Positions 24,150 through 34,780 of a DNA stretch of 64,000 bases are shown here, piece after piece. Position 1 is the first letter of the stretch, and each line of letters starts with the position of its first letter. The translations under genes and the position numbers were made by a program. The notes beneath the pieces are model-generated. The model saw only the letters and a program-made list of their open reading frames with translations. It searched no databases and was not told where the DNA came from. Source of the stretch: Laburnicola sp. R22_1 (lineage: Eukaryota > Ascomycota > Dothideomycetes > Pleosporales > Didymosphaeriaceae); the NCBI GenBank assembly GCA_014281115.1, contig JACONQ010000006.1:2790001-2854000 (forward strand), given 5' to 3'.

Positions 24150-24628
24150 TCGCTTTCTTCGAAGAATAGCCCACAGCAATCACTACACTTATACAGGCTG
24201 TAGAACCTAGAAGCTAATCTAGTCTTACGTTGCGATTGAAGTTACCTCAGGATAGATCATACTGACGCCACTTGTTGAGGGTTATTCTTCACAAACCGCG
24301 ACAGAAGTAAGAGACAGCTGCTGGCCCTTGAACACGAAATGGCATTGGCGGGATGTATAGCTGCGATATCTGTTGGTAGTTTCCTCAAGTTCGTTCCTTT
24401 CTTGGCTGCTGGTGTGGTTAAGGGAAGGATCCACCTTCCCTTCTCTGTAAATCCGCAGGTGCCGATTTCTACCTCCTCATGTCACGTCCTTCGAAGAGCA
24501 GCCCGCAGCAATTGCAGGTACGTACAACTCAGGCAACACAAAAGCCAACCTCGCACTACATCATACGGCAACTTGCCCCAGGATAGCTAATACATCAGCC
24601 ACTGATTGCGGGCTTTGCTCTACAAAAA
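24150..24628. repeat. Imperfect direct repeat of about 145 bp
   Basis: The segments 24150-24297 and 24484-24628 share, in the same order, CTTCGAAGA(A/G)(T/C)AGCCC(A/G)CAGCAAT, CAGGATAG followed by TCAT/TAAT, and CCACT(T)G(T/A)T before CTACAAA/TCACAAA. They are diverged, separated by about 190 bp, and not RIPed. They precede the F-box gene. Their origin is unknown. The small plus frame 24339-24590 spans part of it and is not convincing as a gene. Confidence 0.55.
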
Positions 24629-24629
24629 A

Positions 24630-24904
24630 CGTAACGGGGGTACACGCAGGATCATTCAAGCAGAGACATGCAAAAATGCTGGCAAGCTTTGCAACCTCAA
24701 AGCGAGCAGTATGCGGCGTTGTTATCGGGTGAAGGTTCGGCGGGGGGCATTACCCTGATTGATTACGTATTGCAGGTGGTGCGCCAAGACCGCGTACCAT
24801 GGAACCTCGATTACGGCGGTTCTGCCTTTTGTTGACTCTTCCCCTTCAACCTAATTCTTCGCGCTCCCTATATCTTTGCTCTCTCTATTTATTTTTGCCT
24901 CGGA
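24630..24904 (+). promoter_or_regulatory. Probable 5' region of the F-box gene
   Basis: The last about 80 bp before the ATG at 24905 are pyrimidine-rich (CTTCCCCTTCAACC, CTCTCTATTTATTTTTGCCTC), as is common just upstream of filamentous-fungal start codons. CTCCCTATATC near 24865 could be TATA-like. No specific operator can be named. Confidence 0.35.
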
Positions 24905-25984
24905 ATGATCACGAATGCGGCTCAGTGGCTTGCGCACCGAGTGAGCACCCTTGTCCGGCCGCGGCGTCCTCGATCAGGGCTAGGCGCGCTGAGCCTTCCT
25001 TCTGAGATTATCTTAATTATCGCTGCATACCTCGATATGCCTTCCACAGTATCCATTGCTTTAACTTGTAGAGCACTGCATATCCTTTGCTTTCCCTTAA
25101 ACCTTAACCTTACCAAAGACGAGAAGGAAGCACTATTGCTATTGCTGGAGAAGGACACCGCCACGCTCTATTTCTGTCACTATTGCACAAAGCTCCATCA
25201 ATGGAGCACGGGGTGGGGTAGAGGGGCCAATTTAGGATGTATGCCGGAGGATTTACCATGCAAGCGGCGGCTTCAGCGTAGCTCCCTGAGCATGGCACAT
25301 ACCTGCAACATTCCATACCATTACGCACGCTTAATCATGAATCGACACCTCTACGGGCCACGCCACGGACTGCCTCTCCATAGACCCCAGATGCGTCTTC
25401 GACTGCCCCCAAACTCGAACCCGAACGGAGTTACGGATGTCGAAGCTTTGCATTGCCGCATCATCGATAACAAACTTCTGGTCTTGACGGTTGAAACTCT
25501 TTCTCACCCCAAAGGAGACCAGAACGCGCTTAGAAGCTACGTCGAGACTCTTGCGGGCAGAGTCTGCCTACATCTTACTCTTAGAAGGGGATCCTCTACT
25601 CGGCCTCCTGTGCGGCTTCCTGAGCTACGGAAGGGGAAGGAAAAGACTACGCCCGACCAGTTCACACTATGCCATCAATCGTTTCGGTCCTGCTCCGTCT
25701 GTCTAACAGACTATTGCATCAATATAACCACCCATGGGCAAAAAAGTGGATATGTTATAAAAGTATCTGCGTATCGTCAACTAGGAGAGTGCCGATCGCC
25801 GTATGATTGGAACTGGCAGGTTATGACGACACGTTACCAGTTACTCGAAGCAGGGCCGCGGACGGCATTTGCATCAGATTATGGACCTGGAGCTATTAGG
25901 GATAGGTGGAATAGGGCTGATGGTATTGATGATAGGACCCGGAGTACGTGGGTTGAGATCCCTGGCATGGCTCCGTGGAGATGA
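24905..25984 (+). CDS. F-box-like protein
   Basis: This is an intact 359-residue frame with no introns needed, in normal-GC sequence. Residues about 30-65 read LPSEIILIIAAYLDMPSTVS followed by IALTCRALHILCF. This fits the F-box pattern of fungal proteins (LP.EI...I..YL....L..LA.TCR.L). F-box proteins usually act as substrate adaptors of SCF ubiquitin ligases through Skp1, and many ascomycete ones are species-specific with unknown substrates. After the F-box comes EALLLLLEKDTATLYFCHYCTKLHQW, a C-x2-C motif common in this fungal group. The C-terminal half has no named domain but contains CSVCLTDYC near residue 263. The start is chosen because the F-box then lies close to the N-terminus. It is the only full-length host gene in the window. 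Confidence 0.75.
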   Translation: MITNAAQWLAHRVSTLVRPRRPRSGLGALSLPSEIILIIAAYLDMPSTVSIALTCRALHILCFPLNLNLTKDEKEALLLLLEKDTATLYFCHYCTKLHQWSTGWGRGANLGCMPEDLPCKRRLQRSSLSMAHTCNIPYHYARLIMNRHLYGPRHGLPLHRPQMRLRLPPNSNPNGVTDVEALHCRIIDNKLLVLTVETLSHPKGDQNALRSYVETLAGRVCLHLTLRRGSSTRPPVRLPELRKGKEKTTPDQFTLCHQSFRSCSVCLTDYCINITTHGQKSGYVIKVSAYRQLGECRSPYDWNWQVMTTRYQLLEAGPRTAFASDYGPGAIRDRWNRADGIDDRTRSTWVEIPGMAPWR

Positions 25985-26159
25985 GGAGACGGGGCACTTT
26001 GGTATCGTCTAGATACTTCTTCCAACAATATTGCAACAGGAACGCAGCCAAACTAGGAGCGTCTACCTACAGTACTTAATAACCATCTCTAATGCTCGTT
26101 AACATTACACTACCCTTCTTTCCAACTATCCACACTTTGCCTACTAAATATAACGTCGA

Positions 26160-26560
26160 CCTTCTTTATTATATCTAAAGTATGGATACATTCGTGTTTA
26201 ATATTTAGCTAACAGAAAGTTCTACACAGCCTATATTACCACTAGAGTTACTCTATAAAGTACTTTTATATCTTAATTTTAATAACTTCCTACGTGCGTA
26301 GTAGGTATACTATTTATAGAATATTATAAAATGTCTATATAGTAATTTACGTATAGTAGGTAGTAGGTTATATAAACTACTTTGTTGTAAGTGTTACTAA
26401 GTTACTTTATAACTTCTACCTAGGAATACGAGTTGCGTATTCTGCCTAAGCGTTGCCTAAAGTTGCTAGCTTCTACCTAGGTTATCTCTAATACGCTAAG
26501 CCTAATTAGGAAATACACAATATACAAAATATAGAGAATTTAATTCTTTATAAAATACAC
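26160..26560 (+). pseudogene. RIP-mutated F-box-like gene remnant
   Basis: From the ATG at 26182 the frame reads MDTFVFNI, stop, then LPLELLYKVLLYLNFNNFLRA. This is a good F-box core (LP.ELL..VL.YLdf.dflRa). It is followed by a region readable as QVYYL then NIIKCLYSNLRIVGSRLY with stops. The sequence is AT-rich with TAG/TAA interruptions, unlike the intact gene about 200 bp upstream. It is not an obvious copy of that gene, because the F-box texts differ. It may be an independent gene caught by RIP spreading from the adjacent repeats, or a member of another F-box family. The 3' end is undefined. Confidence 0.5.
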
Positions 26561-27659
26561 ATTTTAGAATCTTAATAACTAGTATAGTTATAAAGTTATT
26601 TAAATAATTAAATAATTACCTTTAAAGACTTAGACTTAGAGAAGTATAACTACTAAGTCTTTACTTTACTACTTATATAGTATATAATTAACGCGTATAA
26701 GGCGTATATATATACAAAATTAGTTTCTAAAGTATAAATATAAGGTTTAGTAAGTTTTTTTAAATAATTACCTAAAAAGGCTTAGTTTTTATAGAGCTAG
26801 AGCTTTAGCGAGGATTTCTTTTAGCGTATAATATTAATTACGTAATAATTAAAATTTATAGACTTATAGAGCTCACTTTTGTCTTTAAAATGTACTTTTA
26901 GATTTTTAATAGCTAGTCTAATTATAAAGTTATTTAAGAAAGAATATAAAATATTTAATGTTTTAATATTGCTAGACGTTGCTAGGTTGCTATATTACTA
27001 AGTTACTAAGTTAGTACGTACTACTATACGCTATAGCGTACTATTATAGCTACTAATAAATTACTAGGCGCTAAAGCGAAGTTGCCTAGTCTACTGCGCG
27101 CTACTACCTACTACTACTTACTACTATACCTTATTATATTCTATTATAAATTACTATAATAACTTTTTTAGTACTAGATTATAATTTATTACGAGCTAGA
27201 TATTTTCTAATAAAGTACTATATTTTAGACTTTTAAAAATTATAGTTACTACTATATAAAGCACCTAAAATAATTATAATAGCTAACTTTAACTCTTATA
27301 TAGAAGCCCTTTATTCTGCTTTACTAACTATAATAAATCTAAACTAGTCTTAGATACTATAAGTATATTATATTATAAAAAGTTTTTATTTAAAAACTTT
27401 TACTTACCTAGAATCTAAATAGAAGTTCTAGAAGCTATAGTATTAGGTTACTATAATTATAAAATATCTCGTATATAAAATTATGTGCTTATAATTTATT
27501 ATATTTATTTTATATATATTTTATATTCTCTAAAAAGTTATAAAAGCTCTAGTATTCAATTACTATATATATAAAACGCCTTCTATATAAAATTATATAT
27601 ACGCGATTTATTATATTAATAGCACGTATATTTTATATTCTCTTAAATAATTAGGCCAG

Positions 27660-27965
27660 TAAATAGGTTTGGGGTATATAGTAGTAGGTTAAAGTTAAGT
27701 TAGAGTCGTATAGACTATAGGTATAGGTTAAATTAAGGTTGTATAGACTATAGGTATAAGTTAAGTTAAGATTATATAGACTTAGGCTAGTAAATAGGTT
27801 TAAGGTACCTAGCGCTAAATAGAGTTAGATTAGGGTTGTATAGACTATAGATATAGGTTAGATTAAAATTACACGGACTATAAACCTAATCTAACCTATA
27901 CCTATAGTTTATATAACTCTAATCTAACTTTAACCTAACTCTAACCTAACTCTAACCTACTACTA
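27660..27965. repeat. Degenerate inverted minisatellite cluster 1 (GTTAGAGTTAGG-type)
   Basis: Units of the type AGGTTA(A/G)ATTA(A/G)GGTTGTATAGACT recur with a period of about 50-60 bp on the plus strand from about 27690 to 27880. Then they recur in inverted orientation, ending in a run of TAACCTAACTC units at 27930-27960. The cluster could therefore fold into a long hairpin. Confidence 0.7.
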
Positions 27966-28904
27966 TGTTCTAGTAGAGTATATAATTAAAATTTATTAAA
28001 TAGTTATTTTTATCTTATTACTATTATACCATTTTAAATAACTATATTAAATCTATATATTTAATTATATAAAACTATATATTTAATAGTATATAGAATA
28101 GTTTTAAAAATCCGATCTCGATAGAGACCCATAGAAACTTATAGACACGATTACATAATTAAGAGAAAACTCTTTAATTTTAGATTTAATATAGTTAGCC
28201 TATAGCCTTTATAGTAGCTTTTATATATTAATTAGTTACTACACACCTTTATACTTTTATAACTCTTTAAGAAACTTCTTATTATTTATAGTTTTAAGCA
28301 GCTTACTTAAGTGCTTTATCTGCTAGTTAATATAGTCTATGTTTGCCTAGGGCTATACGTAATAGGATTATACACTAGTTAATAAAGTATACGTTAGGCA
28401 TTATAATATACTATATTAGATTATAAAGTAGCAACTTAGAATAAGTAGCTTTACTAGCTGCTTAACTCTATTCTACTACTATTACTACCTTAGCCCCAGC
28501 TTTTTTATAACTACTATAAGCTTTTTTATACTACTCTTTAATAGAGATATATTGCTACTAATATTCTCTATAGCGTATATTATACTAAACACTACTTTAT
28601 AGCTTAGACGCTAGTCTATCTTTATTAGTTAGTTAGTTAGTTATTTATTATTATAGTGGGGAATAGATTAATAAAAAATAGTATAGCGTCTTCTTTATAT
28701 AGTTTAAATATAACTTATTATTAAAGGGAACTATAGTATTATAGGAAGCTAATCTATAAGCGTATTATTAATCTCTCTTATATATATATTATATATAATC
28801 TTTTCTATAGAGCTAGTATTTAAAAAAATAGAGATAGTTAGTTATTTTATTTACTATAGTATAGTTGCGAAATATAGCTTTATTTACAAAAAAATAGTTA
28901 TAAA

Positions 28905-29345
28905 AAGTAGAGTTAGGTTAGAGTCTTACGTAAGTAGAGTTAGGTTAAGTTTAGAGTCTTACGTAAGTCAATTTAATTCTAACCTAACCCTAGCTTATAT
29001 AAGACCTAAATATAATTCTAACTTAACCTATTTACTAGCCTATATAGACTATAAAGTAAGTTAAATTAGAGTTAAGGTTCTACGTAAGTAAAGTTAAGTT
29101 AAAGTTAGATTCTATATAAGTAATATTATAAAATATAAAATTATTTATTATAGTTATTTATTATAATATTAAAATAGGTACCTAGAGTTAAGTAAAGTTA
29201 AATTAGAGTTAATGTCATACGTAAATAAAGTTAGGTTAGGATTAGGTCCTATATAAGTAAGGTTAGGTTAGAGTTAGAGTCTTATATAAGCTAACTTAAT
29301 CCTAACCTAACTCTACTTATATAAGACCCTAAGCCTAATTTAACT
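28905..29345. repeat. Degenerate inverted minisatellite cluster 2
   Basis: AGAGTTAGGTTAGAGTC units joined by TTACGTAAGT or TATATAAGT linkers are repeated several times at 28910-28975 and 29060-29110, and again at 29185-29290. Inverted versions (CTAACCTAACCCTA, CCTAACCTAACTCT) occur at 28980-29030 and 29295-29345. The core is related to cluster 1. Confidence 0.7.
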
Positions 29346-30170
29346 TTAATCTATATACTAGCCTATAAATAATACTCTATATTTATTTAAATATTTCTAT
29401 AAGCTATATATATTATACGTATATTTTATACACGTACTATATTATAAAAAGTATATATTATATAGAAAGTAAATCTCTATAAGACCTACTATTTAGAATT
29501 TTCATAGTTATTATAGTTATAAAGTTATTTAATAAAATATAATAGGTATATATAGATTTAACTAAACTATTATATAAAACTAGATAAAATCGCTAGAAAA
29601 AATACATTTATATATATACTATAAGTTAAGAATTTTAGAATAATTTATTTCTAACTATAGAGTGTTTTTTATTAGCAACTAACTAGTAGTTCTAAAAATA
29701 AAAAATTATAAAAATAGTAGTAATTTGTTCTACTATTATAAACATAAAAAGACGTATTTAATGTATAATAAATAAAAAGAATAATATATATTAGCCTAAG
29801 CTTATATAAGTAAGCTTAGCGTATACTCTAAGTAAAAGTTAAACTATAGTAAGGCTATATTACTATACTAAAGTTTAAGACTTTAGAAAAAAATAGCTTC
29901 GCCCTTATAGGCTATAGCCTATTCCTTCTTTACTATTCTAGAATATTATTAAAAGTAATAGTTAATATATTAATTGGTAAGTGCTTTAGATAGATATATA
30001 GATATGAGTAATATATAAATATATAAATAAGAGTAATATATATAAGTTATAAAAATACTAACGCTTTATCTTTATTATATATTAAAGTTAACTTTAAGAT
30101 TTTAACTATTACTATTACTCTATTCCCTACTATCTACTACCTAAGCTCTAATACTAATACTATTCGTATA

Positions 30171-31509
30171 CCGTATAGGCAAGAGAATCTAAGAGTGTTA
30201 AGGTTTTAATATTATTGTATAATAATATTATGTAGGGATTACGTAGTGCCTATGCGCCGTAGCCTATACGCTATAGGATCTTCTCCTTTCTATCTATACT
30301 CTATCTAGATATAAGCAATTATTACTAAAAGTTAGTTTTATTATATTATTTTCTTTTTTATATAAATACTCTATACACCCTCTATACTTACTAGTATATA
30401 TTATTAGAATTTAATATCTATATAGCTAGCTATAGAGTCTATTTAACACTAATTAGTAGTTAACTAACTCTTAACTATAAATTAGCAAGAGTAAAGATAG
30501 GTTATATAAGTTATTCGTAACTATATAATTTGTTATATATACCCTATTCAATATATATAAGAGAATAGGAGATTAAACCTTTATAAAGTTAATAAATAAA
30601 TATTACTACTATATAAAATAAAGAAAGCAATTATATAAAATGCTATTAGCTATATAATTTATTTTGTTATACCCTATTCTCTATACATAAGGGAATAGCA
30701 GATTAAACCTTTATAAAGTTAGTAGTAGATATTACTACTATATAAAATAATGAAAGCGATTATATAAAACGTATAAAACTTATTCTTATTTATAAGAATA
30801 GTAGATTAACTCTTTTATTAAGTTAGTAGTAGATATTGCTACTATATAAGATTTAAGAGAAGATAGTATAGTAAGCATACTACTAGTAAATATATAAATA
30901 TACAGTTAGATAATAATAAATTCTAATAAAGCGTAATCCTCTATATAGCTAACCTATTAAACAAACTAGTTATATAATAGCTAACTCTACTATCTTATAA
31001 AAAGCCTCTACTACCTTATATAAAGCTTTTACTACCTTATAAGATAACACTAATATACCTAAGTATACTAGACTATATAATTAGTATATTAAAAAGATAG
31101 AAATATTAGAGGAAACACTACGTAAGAGAATAAGACCTATATATTAAAAGGATAAATTAATATAATAAATAATTCTTTTTAGTTAGAAATATAATTATAT
31201 ATAGTATATACTATTACTAAGTATTATATAATATAATAGAAAGAGATAGCTTTCTTAGAGTTATTTTAGAAAGACTTTAAAGGATAGGAAAAACACTATT
31301 TTTTAGAGTTAGACTGTGCGTATAAGAGAGAGCTTATAGTAATTCTAGGAGAAAAGAGTATTAAGCTAAAAGTAAATACTAAAGCTATAAGGGCTAGCAA
31401 ACTATATAAAGTAGTCTAAGGCAATATAAATACTACTTATATAACATTGCCTTTACTAGCTCGCTTAACACCTTATATATAAATACTAAGGCTAATTCTA
31501 AAAATACTA
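30171..31509 (+). mobile_element. L-family LTR element, plus copy, 5' part
   Basis: The LTR spans 30171-30448 (TATTCGTATACCGTATAGGC, RIPed TG start, to ATTTAACA). It is followed by L internal sequence, including the reiterated leader blocks (TTAAACCTTTATAAAGTTAGTA...ATATTACTACTATATAAAAT, seen three times). The beginning of the gag-like frame starts near 31055 (aligns with the ATG at 59517). The copy is cut by the Fot1 insertion at TA 31508-31509. The continuation beyond the Fot1 copy is not recognisable. Confidence 0.75.
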
Positions 31510-33255
31510 ACGTACCTAGTAAGCAAGCGTGTAGTGTAAGCGAGCGCCTAACCCTACTAACTTTTTACGCCTTTATAGCGACGTATCTTAATAATATAAT
31601 AAGATAATAGAATAGAACTATTCTTATAGATTGAATAGTATCTATAGTGTTCTTTTTACACGTTTATAAGTTATAGCTAGTCTCCTTATAGTAGCTATAG
31701 CGCGCTAAAGCCTAGTAGCTTGCATCTAATTACGCCTTGCCTTAATACATTTCCCCCTCTAGCTACTACTTAATATTCTTTTAAGCAATAATCTCTTTTA
31801 CCTCTACTTTTATTAAGGTGTCTTACTACTAACTTCTCTTCTTTTTACGCTATTTACGCGTCATAGTAGCCTTATTTACTTTCTTAAGACTCTTAATCTA
31901 ATTACGTATTAACGCTATCTTATATATTGCCCTTATAGAGCCTTTCTTAAGCTAATTAAGCCTCTTAATAATAAAAGTAGGTAATAAGCTCTTATACCTC
32001 TAAATCTAATTGCAAATTAATATTAATTAAGCCCCTACCTTACGCGCGCTACTTAGTATTTTAGCTTCCTATAGGATAACCTCTAGCGCAGGCAGTATTA
32101 GCGTATAAAGCTTTATATTAAGCTTTAATATTACTGCCTCTAGATTGTATAGAACTAGACTAGCGCCTTAAAAGCTTATATAGATATTCTACTTTATAAT
32201 TAACTACTTATAGGCTGCGCAAAAGGCTAGTAGAAACTTTAGCTTTATAATATAGTTAATATAGTTGCGTATTAGGCTCTTAATCTAGCGCCTATACACG
32301 CGCTTTAATAATAAGAAGTAGCTAATATTAAGTAGCTATTATAGGTGTAATAAATATAGTAGTATATAGAAAGGATAAATATTATTGCTATTATAGAACT
32401 TTTAAAATTTAAGCAAATTATAGCTCTTATAACTATTAAGTATAAGTAGCTAGTGCGCGCCTATTCTATACTCTACTATATACTTAATAAAGTACTTTAG
32501 CTACTTTACTCTAAGTTTATTAGTAGTCTAGCTATTATTACTAACTATAAAAGCCTAATTACGCAGTATATTATCCTTCTAGTACTAGGCAAAGAAGTAA
32601 TACTAGTTAGCGAAAATAATAAAAAGTAGAATTACCTACCTAGTAGTGTTAATATCCTAGATTGTAATAATCTACTTATAATTACCTAGCTATATAGCCT
32701 TTAGTTAGCTGCGTCTCTCTAAGCCTATAATAATAAGCTAAGATAATATCTTACCTATTATAAAGCTAGTCTTATTAAAGTTATAGGTATTCTTATTATA
32801 GATATTATAAGTAGCTTTTATACGCGCTATAAGGTCGAACAAAGCCCTAATTACCTTAGAATTTTTATATAGAGCTTTTTATTAATTATATAGTTAATTA
32901 AATCGCGTAGTAAGGCTATCTATTTATTTAACAAAGTTCCTAGGCTACTTCTTACCTACCTAGCCAGCGCTATACTTAGTAAGCAGCTTATTTACTATAT
33001 CTTACATAGCATCTAGAGTGGGTAGAAATTCTTATAAATCTAGGTTAAGTATATGCCTAGTAATCACCTCCTCTTTTAGCTTAGTATGCTTTTTTAAGTT
33101 AGGCTTATAATTACGTTGCGTAGTAATTTTAGCGTATTAGTAATCTATTATTCTTTAAGAGGCTTAGTATATAATAGCAGCGCGCTATTTACTTTAAAAT
33201 TAGTTTTAATTAAGAGCTAACATAGCTAAAATAATATTTATTTCTTTGCAGAGTA
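31510..33255 (-). mobile_element. Fot1/pogo-type transposon, RIPed copy B, 5' end truncated
   Basis: This is the minus-strand homologue of copies A and C. The 3' terminus is intact at 31510 (ACGTACCTAGTAAGCAAGCG, with the extra subterminal repeat). The transposase frame runs towards 33200. Homology breaks near 33255 before the 5' TIR, so the copy is truncated or rearranged. It contains the same DDE and helix-turn-helix segments with TAA/TAG stops. Confidence 0.8.
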
Positions 33256-34780
33256 AAACTTTACTAAACTATTTCCTAGGTTAAGAATTATATCTCTATT
33301 CGTAATATTCTTAATCTTATATAGGCTTATTTATCTACCTTTTTCTCTTTAGACTATAACCTTAGATCTAAGTAGAAGCTTAAGAACTTTATATATATTT
33401 AATAGACTATTATAAGTATTTAGCAAATAATTAATATTAGTCTTATTACTTTTCTTTTATAGTATCTTTATTACGTTTTATATAGTATTCGCGTATATAA
33501 TAATAATAGATAATAGAAAAGAGTCTATACTAATCTTAAAATATATGCTAAAGACTAGCAGTATAAGTATAAGGCTATCTAGGCCTATAGTGTTATTAAT
33601 AGCTTTAATAGCTATTTAGAGAATATTCTCTTTATTTATATAATTTTTTAGTTTAGTCTTAAAAATATTAAAGGCTTTATAGAGAAGTGTGTGCAAACAC
33701 TTAACCTTTGCTATTACCTAATATACTTCTATAGGCATTTGCCTATAAGTTATACTAATAATCTTTATATAGTTTCTGAACTTATTTAATATAAAGTTTA
33801 TACCTAGGTTATATATAATATAGTTAGATAGATCTTAGTAGATATTAATTTAGTATCTATAAAGGGCTTCCTATATATTTTATATAAATATTAATTTTAA
33901 GAAGATTATAGCTTAAAATAATATATTTATATCTATAATATATAGTGCGTTATTAGTTCTAATATATATAATAAGAATAATAATAATCTTATAGTTAAAA
34001 TAGGTATTATTTTTAATAGTAAATATAAAGTAATATAGGGCTTACTTATATAATTAGTAATAGTAGTATTAACTTTATAGCTAGTATTAGTAAGCATTTT
34101 CTAAAGTCTTTCTATATAGAGATATTTAAATTATTAGTATAGGCAGTAGCGTTCTTATTTAGTAAAAAAAGACACACTTTCTTCTTTACTAATATTAAAG
34201 AAAAAATATCCCTATTTGCGTATAATAGGTATAATTATTCTATTCCTTTATATAATAATATTTGGAATATTATTAAAGTAGGCACCTAGCTTATTAGCAT
34301 CTACTAGTAATAATAGGAATAGTGTTAGAGTATCTAAAATATAGTACGTAACTATTTCTATTAAATTTATAAGTTGTATAGTTCTTAAACATTTTTATAG
34401 GTTCTAACCTCTAAAGCTACTATTAGTATTACTAGGTATTTAATTAATCTTTATATAGGGGTTCTCTTATATATATGTCTCTAACTATATTTTACTAATA
34501 GTGAAAATTCTTACTATATTTATATTCTACAGTTTATCTTAGTATATTATACAATATTAATTTTTAAGAATAAACCATTCTAAACACTTCTTTAGCTTTA
34601 TTTTATAGATATATTTGCTAGTTATATAGTAAAGATAAGTAGTAGTAGTTAGGTAGAATACTAGATTATTACTATCCTTATTATCTTTACTCTACTTCTC
34701 TTTTTATATAAAGAAAGTTCCTTATTATTATAGCCTTTAAACCTCTAAATATAGAACTAAATAGCTTTATATAAAGGCGG
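33256..34780. other. AT-rich decayed stretch, unassigned
   Basis: No element or protein can be named. The right border is where L homology (minus) becomes visible. The left border is the broken end of Fot1 copy B. Confidence 0.5.

Larger units (their letters stand above)
26561..30170. other. AT-rich decayed stretch with degenerate minisatellites
   Basis: No protein motif or element boundary can be named here apart from the two GTTAGG-type repeat clusters listed separately. The sequence is TpA-rich. It ends where the plus-strand L copy begins at 30171. Confidence 0.6.

Noticed and set aside
27930..27960. True interstitial telomere (TTAGGG)n.
   Set aside because: The units are 11-12-bp TAACCTAACTC-type, not a TTAGGG array; only a resemblance can be claimed.
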